64,000 nt of DNA from Bog-473 sp963706555 (GTDB lineage Bacteria; Actinomycetota; Acidimicrobiia; Acidimicrobiales; RAAP-2), in the NCBI GenBank assembly GCA_963706555.1, contig OY970164.1, positions 1,550,001 to 1,614,000 of the forward strand, read 5' to 3'. The position numbers and the translations under genes are program-made. The notes below the pieces were generated by a model, which saw only the letters and a program-made list of their open reading frames with translations, was not told the origin of the DNA and made no database searches. Shown piece after piece: positions 52,598 to 61,234 of the stretch (the first letter of the stretch is position 1; each line of letters opens with the position of its first letter).

Positions 52598-53452
52598 ATG
52601 CCAGACGAAAACGAAGACAGTCGCCAGGACCCGACGCCGCCGGACGAGAAGGGCGCGCGCCGCTGGTGGCTCTCCCTGCTTGTCGTCGGCGTGGTGGCCG
52701 CGGTGATCCTCGGCGCGATCGCGCTGGGCGCGGCCGCGGGAAAGTCCGGGGCGGCGGCCAGTCCACCGGCAAGCTGCGGACCCACATCGCCCAAGCTCAC
52801 GGTGCACGGGACGGGTGACGCGGTGGCGACGCCGGATCTCCTCACCATCGTCGTGCAGGTCACGGCCACCGGACCCAACGCCACCGTGGCGTTGGCCACG
52901 GACAACACGAAGGCGACTGCGGTCGTGACGGCGCTCCGGAGCGGGGGTGCACAGGACAAGGACATCCAGACGTCCAACCTGTCCCTCCAACCCCAATTCT
53001 CATATCCGAAGGGCGTGCCGACGGTGACCGGGTATCAGGCGGTCAACGCGATCACTGCGACGCTGCACGACATCGCCCAGTCGGGATCGGTCATCGACGC
53101 CGTGGTCGGGGCCGGCGGGAACGCGGCGCAGATCGAGTCGCTCTCCTTCTCGACCAGCGACACCGGGGCGGTGGAGGCCCAGGCCCGCGCCCGGGCCACC
53201 ACCCAGGCGGTGGTGCACGCCGGGGCGTTGGCCCATGCCGCGGGAAGGTCCCTCGGGCCCGTGTGCTCCCTGACGGACCAGTCCCAGGTGTCCGCGCTCG
53301 GTCAAGACACCAAAGGTCTCACGTTCGCCTCGAACGCCGCCGCCGCCCCCGACGTGCCGATCGAATCCGGTTCGCAGACCCAGACGGCGCAGGTGGCGCT
53401 CGTCTACGCGCTCGTCCCGCTCCACACAGGCCACCCCAAACCCAAACGCTGA
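52598..53452 (+). CDS. Membrane-anchored SIMPL-domain (DUF541) protein
   Basis: A 284-residue protein with an Arg-rich N-terminus, one membrane helix at about residues 24-48 (LSLLVVGVVAAVILGAIALGAAA) and an exported SIMPL domain: LTVHGTGDAVATPDLLTIVVQV, a DIQTSNLSLQPQFSYP segment and VTGYQAVNAITATLHDI, closing with ALVYALVP. SIMPL proteins (BP26, signalling-associated) form channel-like oligomers or bind partners at the envelope; function is not settled. It stands alone between the hydratase and the convergent MFS gene. Confidence 0.88.
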   Translation: MPDENEDSRQDPTPPDEKGARRWWLSLLVVGVVAAVILGAIALGAAAGKSGAAASPPASCGPTSPKLTVHGTGDAVATPDLLTIVVQVTATGPNATVALATDNTKATAVVTALRSGGAQDKDIQTSNLSLQPQFSYPKGVPTVTGYQAVNAITATLHDIAQSGSVIDAVVGAGGNAAQIESLSFSTSDTGAVEAQARARATTQAVVHAGALAHAAGRSLGPVCSLTDQSQVSALGQDTKGLTFASNAAAAPDVPIESGSQTQTAQVALVYALVPLHTGHPKPKR

Positions 53453-53484
53453 CCCCGGACGTCGACCCCGGTCCTGCCGGCGGC

Positions 53485-54978
53485 TCAGACGACCGGCGAC
53501 AGGACCTTCACGTGCTCTTCGTCTGCGAGAGCCTTGGGTCCCCTGATGAGGGTGAATGCAGTGACCGCAGCGAGGGCCAGCATGATTGCACTGAAGGTGA
53601 AGGCGGTCGTGTAGCCGTGAATGGACCCGGCCTTCTCTGCCGCGGCTGAGGTGCCGTGGATCGCCAGGTAGGAGGCTGTCGCGCCGGTCGCGATGGTGTT
53701 GATGAGCGCGGCACCCAGCGAGCCACCTGTCTGCTGGGTGGCGTTGACGAGGGCGCTCGCCACCCCGGCGTCCTCGGGCTCCACCCCGAGCAACGACGTG
53801 CTGCTCATGGCGACGAAGGACATTCCCATGCCCACGCTGACGATGATGATCGCCGGCAACACGAGGTCGACATAGGTCGAGTTGACCCCGAGAAGGGTGA
53901 AGATCCCCAGGCCGACGGCGCTCAGGCAGAGCCCGGTCATGATGACGAAGCGGGGACCGTACCGCGGCAGTAGCCGGCTGGCCGTCGTCGCACCGGTGAT
54001 GACGCCAATGGAGAAGGGCACGAAGGCCAAGCCGCTCTTCATGGCCGAATAGTGCAAGGTGCCCTGGAAGTAGTAGGTCAGGGAGAGGAACGTCCCCAAC
54101 ATGGCCGTTCCCACGAGGAGCGACGACAGGAAGGATCCTCCCCGGTTGCGGTCGAGAATGATCCGCAACGGCAGCAGCGGGTGCGAGGCACGGCGCTCGA
54201 TGAGCACGAACGCTGTGAGCAGGACCGCGGCGATGCCGAAGAGGGCGAGCGTCGGCGTCGACGCCCAACCGTCCAGCCCCGCCTTGGTGAAGGCGTAGAC
54301 GAGAGCGAGGAGTCCCCCGGTGACGGTGAGCGCTCCCGGGATGTCGTAGCCGTGCCGAACGGGACTCCTGCTCTCGGTCATGAAGCGTGTTGCGGCAATG
54401 GCCGTCACAATGGCGATGGGGACGTTGATCAGCAGCGTCCAGCGCCATGACGCGTACTGCGTCAGGACGCCGCCGAGGATGAGGCCGATGGCCGCACCCC
54501 CGCCGGCGATGCTGCCGTAGACGCCAAAGGCCCGGGCGCGCTCCTTGGGCTCGGTGAAGGCCACGGTGAGGAGGGAGAGGGCCGCCGGGGCCATGATGGC
54601 GGCGAATGCCCCTTGCAGGGCGCGGGCACCGAACAGCATGGCCGAGTTCTGCGCCAGACCACCCAGCGTGGAGGCAGCCGCAAATCCGATCAGGCTGATG
54701 GTGAACATCCGTTTGCGTCCCAGGTAGTCGGCGAGGCGTCCCCCCAGCAGGAGGAGACCGGCGAAAGCCAGGGTGTAGGCGGTCAACATCCATTGACGGT
54801 TGGCCGTCGAAATGTGCAACGAGCGTTGGGCCGACGGGAGGGCGATGATCACCACGGACGCGTCGAGGACGACCATCAACTGGGCCACGGCGATCACGCC
54901 CAGGGCCTTGAATCGCTTCGGGTCCAGAGCTGGTTGCGTCCCCTCTGCGAGGTCTTGGCGGTCGAGGGTGGTTGTCAT
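53485..54978 (-). CDS. MFS drug-efflux transporter, DHA2 (EmrB/QacA) family
   Basis: A 497-residue exporter with about 14 membrane helices. ATG at 54978 has CAGGAG upstream. The first helix carries VVLDASVVIIALPSAQRSL (motif D1, LDxTIVNVALP-like), helix 2/3 the GGRLADYLGRKR motif A, and AFGVYGSIAGGGAAIGLILGGVL the antiporter motif C. It probably expels toxic or hydrophobic compounds using the proton gradient. A divergent TetR gene and an operator placed between the -35 and -10 boxes of its promoter make repression by that TetR very likely. Confidence 0.93.
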   Translation of the reverse strand: MTTTLDRQDLAEGTQPALDPKRFKALGVIAVAQLMVVLDASVVIIALPSAQRSLHISTANRQWMLTAYTLAFAGLLLLGGRLADYLGRKRMFTISLIGFAAASTLGGLAQNSAMLFGARALQGAFAAIMAPAALSLLTVAFTEPKERARAFGVYGSIAGGGAAIGLILGGVLTQYASWRWTLLINVPIAIVTAIAATRFMTESRSPVRHGYDIPGALTVTGGLLALVYAFTKAGLDGWASTPTLALFGIAAVLLTAFVLIERRASHPLLPLRIILDRNRGGSFLSSLLVGTAMLGTFLSLTYYFQGTLHYSAMKSGLAFVPFSIGVITGATTASRLLPRYGPRFVIMTGLCLSAVGLGIFTLLGVNSTYVDLVLPAIIIVSVGMGMSFVAMSSTSLLGVEPEDAGVASALVNATQQTGGSLGAALINTIATGATASYLAIHGTSAAAEKAGSIHGYTTAFTFSAIMLALAAVTAFTLIRGPKALADEEHVKVLSPVV

Positions 54979-55099
54979 GTGCGGCTCCTGCTGCTTGTGG
55001 TCGGCGGACCGCCCCCCGAGGGCGAGCGGGGCATTCCGGCGAGTTCCTCTCGCTTTGCGTGCCCTGCTGTCGTACAATCGGAGTGCTGGTTCCATTTAG

Positions 55100-55129
55100 A
55101 CTATACGGAACGTAGGCTCCGTTTGTCAA
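55100..55129 (-). promoter_or_regulatory. Promoter of the MFS exporter gene
   Basis: On the minus strand a perfect -35 TTGACA (55129-55124) is followed by 18 bp and a -10 TATAGT (55105-55100). The start codon of the exporter is 121 bp further. The spacer is filled by the inverted repeat at 55105-55122. Confidence 0.7.
55105..55122. promoter_or_regulatory. Probable TetR operator in the MFS promoter
   Basis: ACGGA (55105-55109), 8 bp, TCCGT (55118-55122). It fills the spacer of the exporter promoter, 27 bp before the TetR start codon, so the repressor can block both directions. Confidence 0.65.
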
Positions 55130-55149
55130 TCGGGGGGAGGAAGATTCCT

Positions 55150-55806
55150 GTGGATGTGAAGCCGGCTGTAGACGCGACACGTGAAGGCGACCTCTGTGAA
55201 GAAGGGTCGCGGCCGCTCCGGGCGGACGCGCTGCGCAATCGCGCCCGCGTCCTCGAGGCGGCTGAATCCGTGTTCGCCGCGGAGGGCATTTCCGTGCCCG
55301 TCGACGTCATCGCCGAGAAGGCGGGTGTCGGGGTGGGCACGCTCTATCGGCATTTCCCGACGAAGGAGAAACTCTTCGAGGCGATCCTGATCGACCGGAT
55401 CGCCGCGATCGCCGCAGATGCACGGGCACGCATCGACTGTGAGGACCCCGGTGCGGCGTTCTTCGCGTTCCTCCAGCATCTGGTCGAGGAGAGCACGTTG
55501 AAGCGGGACCTGATTCAGGCGTTGCTCGGCGCCGGGGTCGAAATCGAGCAGGCGGCGGGTCCGGCGAAGCGCGATCTCGAAGCCGCCGTCAGTGAGCTCC
55601 TGGCCGTCGCGCAGAACGCGGGAGCAGTCCGGTCCGATGTCACGCCGGCCGTGGTGATCTCGCTGGTGGGGGCCACCTGCATCGCGTGCGAGCGCCCGAG
55701 CCCCGCCTCGCTTCCCGGCGAGCTCCTCGCGATCGTCTGCGACGGCCTCCGGCCGCCGACCACTGCCGCAGCCTCGACGTCGCCCGTTGTCGAGGCCGGT
55801 GCCTGA
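55150..55806 (+). CDS. TetR-family repressor of the divergent MFS exporter
   Basis: A 218-residue regulator. GTG at 55150 follows GGGGAGGAAG; the next GTG (55156) is also possible. The helix-turn-helix lies at about residues 27-72 (ALRNRARVLEAAESVFAAEG, IAEKAGVGVGTLYRHFPTKE), with the YRHFP signature. The C-terminal domain (GAAFFAFLQHLVEESTLKRDLIQALLGAG) resembles the SbtR-like TetR group. Divergence from the exporter and the inverted repeat in the shared promoter indicate local drug-responsive control. Confidence 0.93.
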   Translation: MDVKPAVDATREGDLCEEGSRPLRADALRNRARVLEAAESVFAAEGISVPVDVIAEKAGVGVGTLYRHFPTKEKLFEAILIDRIAAIAADARARIDCEDPGAAFFAFLQHLVEESTLKRDLIQALLGAGVEIEQAAGPAKRDLEAAVSELLAVAQNAGAVRSDVTPAVVISLVGATCIACERPSPASLPGELLAIVCDGLRPPTTAAASTSPVVEAGA

Positions 55807-55840
55807 ACGGCCCGGCCCGGGCTGATCGCAGAGGAAGCCC

Positions 55841-56809
55841 ATGAAAGCAGCGGTGTACTACGAAACGGGAAGCCCCGATGTCTTCCGGTACGAGGAAGTG
55901 CCGGACCCCACACCGGGTCCGACCGAGATCCTGGTCCGGGTGGAGGCCATCAGCATCGAAGGTGGCGACACCCTCAACCGGCTGGGCGGGGAACTGCATG
56001 CGGTGCCACACGTCGTGGGGTACCAATGCGCAGGCACCGTGGCGGCCGTGGGCGCCGATGTCACCGGCTTCGCCGCGGGTGACCGCGTGGTTACCGTCGG
56101 CATCGACGGGTCGCATGCCGAGCTCCGGGCTGTCCCCGAGCCTTTCGCCTGGAAGATCCCCGATTCGCTCGCCACCGATGAGGCGGCTTGTGTGCCCGTG
56201 CCGTGGGGCACCGCTGACGATTGCCTGTTCGAGTTCGGCCGCCTCGTGGCAGGCGAGACGGCCCTGATCCATGCCGGCGGGAGCGGCGTCGGCATCGCCG
56301 CCATCCAGCTGGCGAAGCGTGCCGGTGCCCGCGTGCTCGCCACCGCCTCGAGCGACGACAAGCTGGAGCGGCTCAAAGAGCTCGGTCTCGACGAGGGGAT
56401 CAATTACGCCAAAAGTGATTTCGTGGCCGAGTCGCGGCGCCTGACCGACGGCCGCGGGGTGGATGTCATCGTCGACTCCGTCGGTGGTGCCACGCTGCAG
56501 GGCAGCCTCCGCGCCCTGGCGTACAGGGGCCGCTGCGTGACAGTCGGCGATGCCGGGCGGTCGCCGGCCGAGCGCCTCGACATCTCGATGATGCGTGGGA
56601 ACAACCAGACCCTCAGCGGCTACTTCCTGGGGGCCGAATTGCTGCTCTTCCCCCGGGCCCACGCACTGATCGCCGGCCACCTCGACGCCATCGCACACGG
56701 AGTGCTCCGCGTGATCATCGATCGGGCATTCCCCCTGGCCGAGGCGGCTGCTGCGCACGCCTATATCGAAAGCCGCCGGTCGTTCGGGAGGGTCCTGCTC
56801 ATCCCCTGA
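55841..56809 (+). CDS. Zinc-free MDR-family quinone/NADPH oxidoreductase
   Basis: A 322-residue medium-chain reductase. MKAAVYYETGSPDVFRYEEVPDPTPGPTEILVRV is the N-terminal domain, VVGYQCAGTVAAVG the substrate side, and ALIHAGGSGVGIAAIQLAKRAGARVLATASSDDK the Rossmann NADPH site (AxxGxxG). There is no zinc-ligand cysteine set, as in quinone oxidoreductases/zeta-crystallins. It follows the TetR by 34 bp on the same strand and may be in its regulon, consistent with detoxification of electrophiles. A related but frameshifted gene lies at 28028. Confidence 0.9.
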   Translation: MKAAVYYETGSPDVFRYEEVPDPTPGPTEILVRVEAISIEGGDTLNRLGGELHAVPHVVGYQCAGTVAAVGADVTGFAAGDRVVTVGIDGSHAELRAVPEPFAWKIPDSLATDEAACVPVPWGTADDCLFEFGRLVAGETALIHAGGSGVGIAAIQLAKRAGARVLATASSDDKLERLKELGLDEGINYAKSDFVAESRRLTDGRGVDVIVDSVGGATLQGSLRALAYRGRCVTVGDAGRSPAERLDISMMRGNNQTLSGYFLGAELLLFPRAHALIAGHLDAIAHGVLRVIIDRAFPLAEAAAAHAYIESRRSFGRVLLIP

Positions 56810-56881
56810 GCGACCCGCTTGGCGTTCGCGCGATGCCCCTGCAAGGCTGGTGGGCATGGCGTGCTCGCAGAGACCGGTGCG

Positions 56882-59200
56882 ATGACCGTCACGGTCGACT
56901 CCCGGGTGGCGCCGGAGACCACAGAAGTGTCGCTGCGCATCGGCGGCATGACCTGCGGCGCCTGCGCGGCCCGGATCGAACAGCGGCTCAATGCGCTGGA
57001 CGGGGTGGAGGCACGGGTCAATTACGCGTCCGAGCGCGCCACGGCCGTGCTGCACGCCGACATCAGCGTGGAGCGGGTGATCGACGAGGTCGTTGCCGCC
57101 GGCTATTCAGCCGAGCTGCGGGTTGAGGGCCGGACAGAGGATGGTCCAGAAGAGATCGATGGCAAGGTCCGGGACTTACGGCGACGGCTGTTCGTGTCGG
57201 CCCTGCTCTTCATGCCGCTGTGCGACACGTCGATTGCATTCTCGGTGGCGCCCAATCTGCGGTTCCCGGGCTGGCAGTGGCTCATGGTCGCGCTGGCGGC
57301 CCCGGTCGTGACGTGGGCGGCCTGGCCGTTCTACCGGGCGGCCGTACGCGCGGCCCGACACCGCCTGTCCACCATGGACACCCTCGTCTCGTTGGGCATC
57401 ATCTCCTCGACGCTCTGGTCGCTCTACGCCATGTTCCGGCGCGATTCGAGCCACGTGTCGCACTCGATGCTGTTCATGCTCGTGCACCGCTCCGCCGGCG
57501 CGATCTATCTCGACGTCGCGGCCGGTGTCACCACGTTCGTGCTCGCCGGGCGATATTTCGAAGCGTGGTCGCGCCAACGGTCGGGAAATGCGCTGCGCGC
57601 CTTGGCCGCAGTCGGCGCCAAGGACGTCGGGATCATCGACACCTCGGGATTCGAACGACGCCGCCCGGTGTCGGCGCTCGCGGTCGGTGACCGCTTCATC
57701 GTCCGACCCGGGGAGACCGTGGCCACAGACGGCGAGGTGGTCTTCGGGCAGTCGGCGGTCGACCGGAGCGTCCTCACCGGTGAATCGCAACCACTCGACG
57801 TGGGGCAGGGCGACGTCGTGGTCGGCGGGACGGTGTCGACCAGTGGGCGCCTCGTCGTGCGGGCGACGAAGGTAGGGCGCGACACGCAGTTGGCGCAGAT
57901 GTTGCGCCTGGTCGAACATGCCCAGAACGAGAAGGCCGCCGTGCAGAGGTTGGCGGACCGGGTGTGCAACGTCTTCGTCCCTGCCGTCCTTCTGATCGCG
58001 CTGGGGACGCTGGCGGCCTGGCTCCTGCTCGGCCACTCCTCGGAGCAGGCGTTCACCGCGGCGCTCTCCGTCCTGGTCATCGCCTGCCCCTGTGCCCTCG
58101 GCCTGGCTACGCCGGCGGCGCTCTACGTGGCGGCGGGCGAAGGGGCGCGCTCGGGGATCTTCTTCAAGGGGTACCGCGCCCTGGAGGCGTCGAAGCAGGT
58201 CGACACCGTGGTGCTGGACAAGACCGGGACCCTGACGTCGGGAAAGATGAAGGTCATCGACCTCGCGTGCGGACCCGGGACGGATGCCACGACGCTGCTG
58301 CGGTGGGCCGGTGCGCTGGAGCAGGCTTCCGAACATCCGGTCGGTGTCGCCATCGCCGCCCGCGCCCGCGCCGTCGTCGGCGCCCTCCCCGAGGTGCTGT
58401 CCTTCGTCGCCACGCCGGGCCTGGGCGCTGAAGGCGTCGTCGAAGGCCACCGCATCACCATCGGACGCCGGGTGACGCCGGCGGATCCGCCCTCGTCCGA
58501 CCTCGCGGAGCAGTACGCGCACTGGGAGCGTCAAGGGCGCACGGCGGTGCTGGTGTGGTGTGATGGCGCAGTCGTCGGTTCCCTCGCCGTGGCGGACACC
58601 ATGCGCGAGTCGGCGGTGCCCGCCGTGCACCGGCTGCAGCAGCTCGGTTTGCGCTGCGTCCTCATGACAGGGGACAACGAGGTCACCGCGCGTGCTGTCG
58701 CCGACTCCCTGGGGATCACCGAAGTCGTTGCGGGCGCCTTGCCCTCGGACAAGGTGGACGTCATCCGCCGTCTGCAGGCCGAGGGCCGTTCGGTTGCCAT
58801 GGTGGGTGACGGGGTGAACGACGGGCCCGCGCTGGTCGCGGCCGATCTGGGCCTGGCCGTGGGCTCGGGCACGGATGTGGCGATCAATGCCGCGGATCTC
58901 ATCGTGGTGCGTGACGACCTGCGCGCCGTCGCATCGGCCATCGACCTGTCGCGTCGAACGTTGCGAACGATCCACGGCAACTTGACCTGGGCCTGTGTCT
59001 ACAACCTGGCGGCCATTCCATTGGCGGCATTCGGCCTGCTCAATCCACTGATCGCCGCAGGCGCTATGGCGCTCTCCTCAGGCTTCGTGGTGTGGAACAG
59101 CTCACGGTTGCGCACCACGACGAGGCCTGTGCGCCAGCGCGTGCGTCCGAAGCCCACCCCGGGTGTGAGAACCGCGGCCACGCAGATTCCGACGGCCTGA
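56882..59200 (+). CDS. Copper-type heavy-metal P1B-ATPase
   Basis: A 772-residue cation pump. One heavy-metal-associated domain at the N-terminus has GGMTCGACAARIE (Cys25, Cys28). The membrane metal site is IACPCALGLATPA (Cys402-Pro-Cys404), the phosphorylated aspartate is Asp446 in DKTGTLTSGK, and the hinge is MVGDGVNDGPAL. The CPC motif and HMA domain indicate Cu(I) (or Ag) export. ATG at 56882 is chosen because it precedes the HMA domain with a normal spacing; a longer frame starts at 56819. No CsoR or chaperone gene is adjacent. A copA-like assignment is likely, but metal specificity is inferred. Confidence 0.92.
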   Translation: MTVTVDSRVAPETTEVSLRIGGMTCGACAARIEQRLNALDGVEARVNYASERATAVLHADISVERVIDEVVAAGYSAELRVEGRTEDGPEEIDGKVRDLRRRLFVSALLFMPLCDTSIAFSVAPNLRFPGWQWLMVALAAPVVTWAAWPFYRAAVRAARHRLSTMDTLVSLGIISSTLWSLYAMFRRDSSHVSHSMLFMLVHRSAGAIYLDVAAGVTTFVLAGRYFEAWSRQRSGNALRALAAVGAKDVGIIDTSGFERRRPVSALAVGDRFIVRPGETVATDGEVVFGQSAVDRSVLTGESQPLDVGQGDVVVGGTVSTSGRLVVRATKVGRDTQLAQMLRLVEHAQNEKAAVQRLADRVCNVFVPAVLLIALGTLAAWLLLGHSSEQAFTAALSVLVIACPCALGLATPAALYVAAGEGARSGIFFKGYRALEASKQVDTVVLDKTGTLTSGKMKVIDLACGPGTDATTLLRWAGALEQASEHPVGVAIAARARAVVGALPEVLSFVATPGLGAEGVVEGHRITIGRRVTPADPPSSDLAEQYAHWERQGRTAVLVWCDGAVVGSLAVADTMRESAVPAVHRLQQLGLRCVLMTGDNEVTARAVADSLGITEVVAGALPSDKVDVIRRLQAEGRSVAMVGDGVNDGPALVAADLGLAVGSGTDVAINAADLIVVRDDLRAVASAIDLSRRTLRTIHGNLTWACVYNLAAIPLAAFGLLNPLIAAGAMALSSGFVVWNSSRLRTTTRPVRQRVRPKPTPGVRTAATQIPTA

Positions 59201-59239
59201 CCATGCGCGATCTCATCGTCCGCGTGCGACACTGAGGGC

Positions 59240-59713
59240 ATGACGGAGGAGCGGTTGGAGGTCCAGCGCACCATTGCCGCCGGCCCGGCGGTGATCTTCG
59301 AGGTGCTGTGCGACCCCAAAGGACATGTCGCGATCGACAGTTCCGGCATGCTCATGTCGGCCACTGGTCCGCCCGTGACCGGCGTCGGGGACAGCTTCGT
59401 GGTGCATATGGACCGCGAAGCCCTCAATGACATGCCGTTGGGTCTCTATGACGTCACCGTGACCATCGCCACGTTCATCCCCGATCAGGAGATCTCCTGG
59501 AAGATCCTCGGCCAGATCCGTCCGCCGATCGGCCATGTCTACGGCTACGTGCTGGAGCCCACCGAGGGCGGAACGCTCGTCACGTCCTACTACGACTGGT
59601 CGGACATCGACCAGGTCTGGCGGGACGCGGGCATCTTCCCGGTCATCTCCGAAGGCGCGCTGCGGGCCACGCTCGGGATTTTGGCGAGGACTGTGATCAC
59701 TCCCGCGCGCTGA
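59240..59713 (+). CDS. SRPBCC/polyketide cyclase-like protein
   Basis: A 157-residue START-like protein: EVQRTIAAGPAVIFEVLCDPKGHVAIDSS is the typical first strand and helix, followed by GVGDSFVVHMDR, a WKILGQIRPP strand, the VYGYVLEPTEGGTLVTSYYDWSD pair and a long C-terminal helix. Such proteins bind hydrophobic ligands; actinobacterial relatives are annotated as polyketide cyclase or ligand carriers without known ligand. Converges on glucose-6-phosphate dehydrogenase. Confidence 0.85.
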   Translation: MTEERLEVQRTIAAGPAVIFEVLCDPKGHVAIDSSGMLMSATGPPVTGVGDSFVVHMDREALNDMPLGLYDVTVTIATFIPDQEISWKILGQIRPPIGHVYGYVLEPTEGGTLVTSYYDWSDIDQVWRDAGIFPVISEGALRATLGILARTVITPAR

Positions 59714-59764
59714 TACCTCGACGAAGAGCAGTTCGTGACGCCGCAAGGCGGCGCAGCGCGCGGG

Positions 59765-61234
59765 TCAACGCGCGCCGCGCCAGCGCCGCTCGAAGGGAAG
59801 GCGCCAGGTCCGGGGGGCGATGAGGTCGCGGATGGCGTCGGGTCCCCATGTTCCCGGCTCGTAGGGAAGGACCGGCGGGGGATTCTCGAGGAGGGGGGCG
59901 GAGACCTCCCACAGCCGCTCGATGCCCTCGGCGGTGTTGAACAGCGTGTGGTCGCCGATCATCGCATCGTGGATGAGCCGCTCGTAGGCCTCCAGGACGT
60001 CGGCGTCCTGGCCGGTCTCGTGCAGCGCGAACTGCAGGCTCAACTTTTCGAGGTTCATACCGGGGCCCGGCTTCTTGCCGTAGAACGACAGCGAGAGCTT
60101 CGAGGAGTCCGCCAAATCGAAGGTCAGGTGGTCGGGACCCTGCGACCCCACGCCCGAGCCGGCCGGGAACATGCTCTTGGGCGGCTCGCGAAAGGCGATG
60201 GAGATGATGCGCTCGCCCCCTCCGAGCCGCTTTCCGGTGCGGAGGAAGAAGGGGACACCGGCCCAGCGCCAGTTGTCGATTTCGCAACGCAGGGCGACGA
60301 ACGTCTCGGTGTCCGATGCAGGCGCCACTCCCGGAACATCGCGATACCCGACGTACTGACCCCGCACGACCTGCGTCACGTCGAGCAGGCGCAGCGAGCG
60401 GAACACCTTGTTCTTCTCTTCGCTGATGGCGCCGGATTCGAGAGCGGTGGGTGGCTCCATCGCCATGAAACCCAGGATCTGGAAGAGGTGGGTCACCACC
60501 ATGTCCTTGAACGCACCCGTCGCTTCGTAGAACTCGACGCGGTCGTCGACGGACAGCATCTCGGGTACATCGATCTGCACGTGGTCGATGTGGTCGCGAT
60601 TCCAGATGGGCTCGAACAATCCGTTGGCGAAGCGAAAGGCCAGAATGTTCTGCGCCGCCTCCTTCCCGAGGAAGTGGTCGATGCGGAACACCTGTTCTTC
60701 GTCGAAAATCTGGTGCACCGTCGCATTGAGGGCTTTCGCACTCGCCAGATCGGTTCCGAAGGGCTTTTCCATGATCACCCGGGAGCGGTCGACCAGGTCG
60801 GCCTTGCCCAACATCTCGATGATGTCCGCCGCGGCGACGGGCGGGATGCTGAGATAGTGCAGCCGGCGGACCTCCCCGCCGATCGCCTCCTCCGCGGCCG
60901 CCACCGCTGCCGCGAGGCCGTCCGGTCCCGTGGTCTGTGACACGAAGCTCAGGTTCTTCTCGAATCCCGCCCATTGCAGGAGAGAGATCTTCCCGGTGGC
61001 GAACTGGTCGCACGCCTGGCGCGCCAGGTTGCGGAACTCCTCGTCGGTCAACTCGCTGCGGCCGACGCCGATGATCCGGTAGTCGGTCAGCATGCCCGAT
61101 TGCGCGAGATGGAGGAGCCCGGGAAGGAGCTTGCGTGCCGCCAGGTCACCCGTCGCCCCGAAGAGGACGATGACATGCGGGGCCAGCCGTGCTGTCGACG
61201 GCCGTTCGGATTCTTCTTCGATCACTGTGGTCAC
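59765..61234 (-). CDS. zwf: Glucose-6-phosphate dehydrogenase
   Basis: A full-length 489-residue enzyme of the oxidative pentose phosphate pathway. The NADP site is VIVLFGATGDLAARKLLP, the substrate/catalytic motif RIDHFLGKE is intact, and IIMEKPFG-type VIMEKPFGTDLASA is present. It makes 6-phosphogluconolactone and NADPH, the reductant needed by the monooxygenases and reductases in this region. The GTG start overlaps the stop of the upstream amidohydrolase by 4 nt, an unusual partner. No pentose-phosphate neighbours (pgl, gnd, tal, opcA) are adjacent. Confidence 0.95.
   Translation of the reverse strand: MTTVIEEESERPSTARLAPHVIVLFGATGDLAARKLLPGLLHLAQSGMLTDYRIIGVGRSELTDEEFRNLARQACDQFATGKISLLQWAGFEKNLSFVSQTTGPDGLAAAVAAAEEAIGGEVRRLHYLSIPPVAAADIIEMLGKADLVDRSRVIMEKPFGTDLASAKALNATVHQIFDEEQVFRIDHFLGKEAAQNILAFRFANGLFEPIWNRDHIDHVQIDVPEMLSVDDRVEFYEATGAFKDMVVTHLFQILGFMAMEPPTALESGAISEEKNKVFRSLRLLDVTQVVRGQYVGYRDVPGVAPASDTETFVALRCEIDNWRWAGVPFFLRTGKRLGGGERIISIAFREPPKSMFPAGSGVGSQGPDHLTFDLADSSKLSLSFYGKKPGPGMNLEKLSLQFALHETGQDADVLEAYERLIHDAMIGDHTLFNTAEGIERLWEVSAPLLENPPPVLPYEPGTWGPDAIRDLIAPRTWRLPFERRWRGAR

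Noticed and set aside
53000..55180. A very long open frame (over 700 codons) on the minus strand in another phase.
   Set aside because: It is a GC-rich shadow of the MFS and SIMPL genes; it is Arg/His/Pro-rich with no domain, while the alternative frames have clear family motifs.
57176..58975. Long minus-strand frame opposite the P-type ATPase.
   Set aside because: Antisense shadow of a gene with all ATPase motifs.
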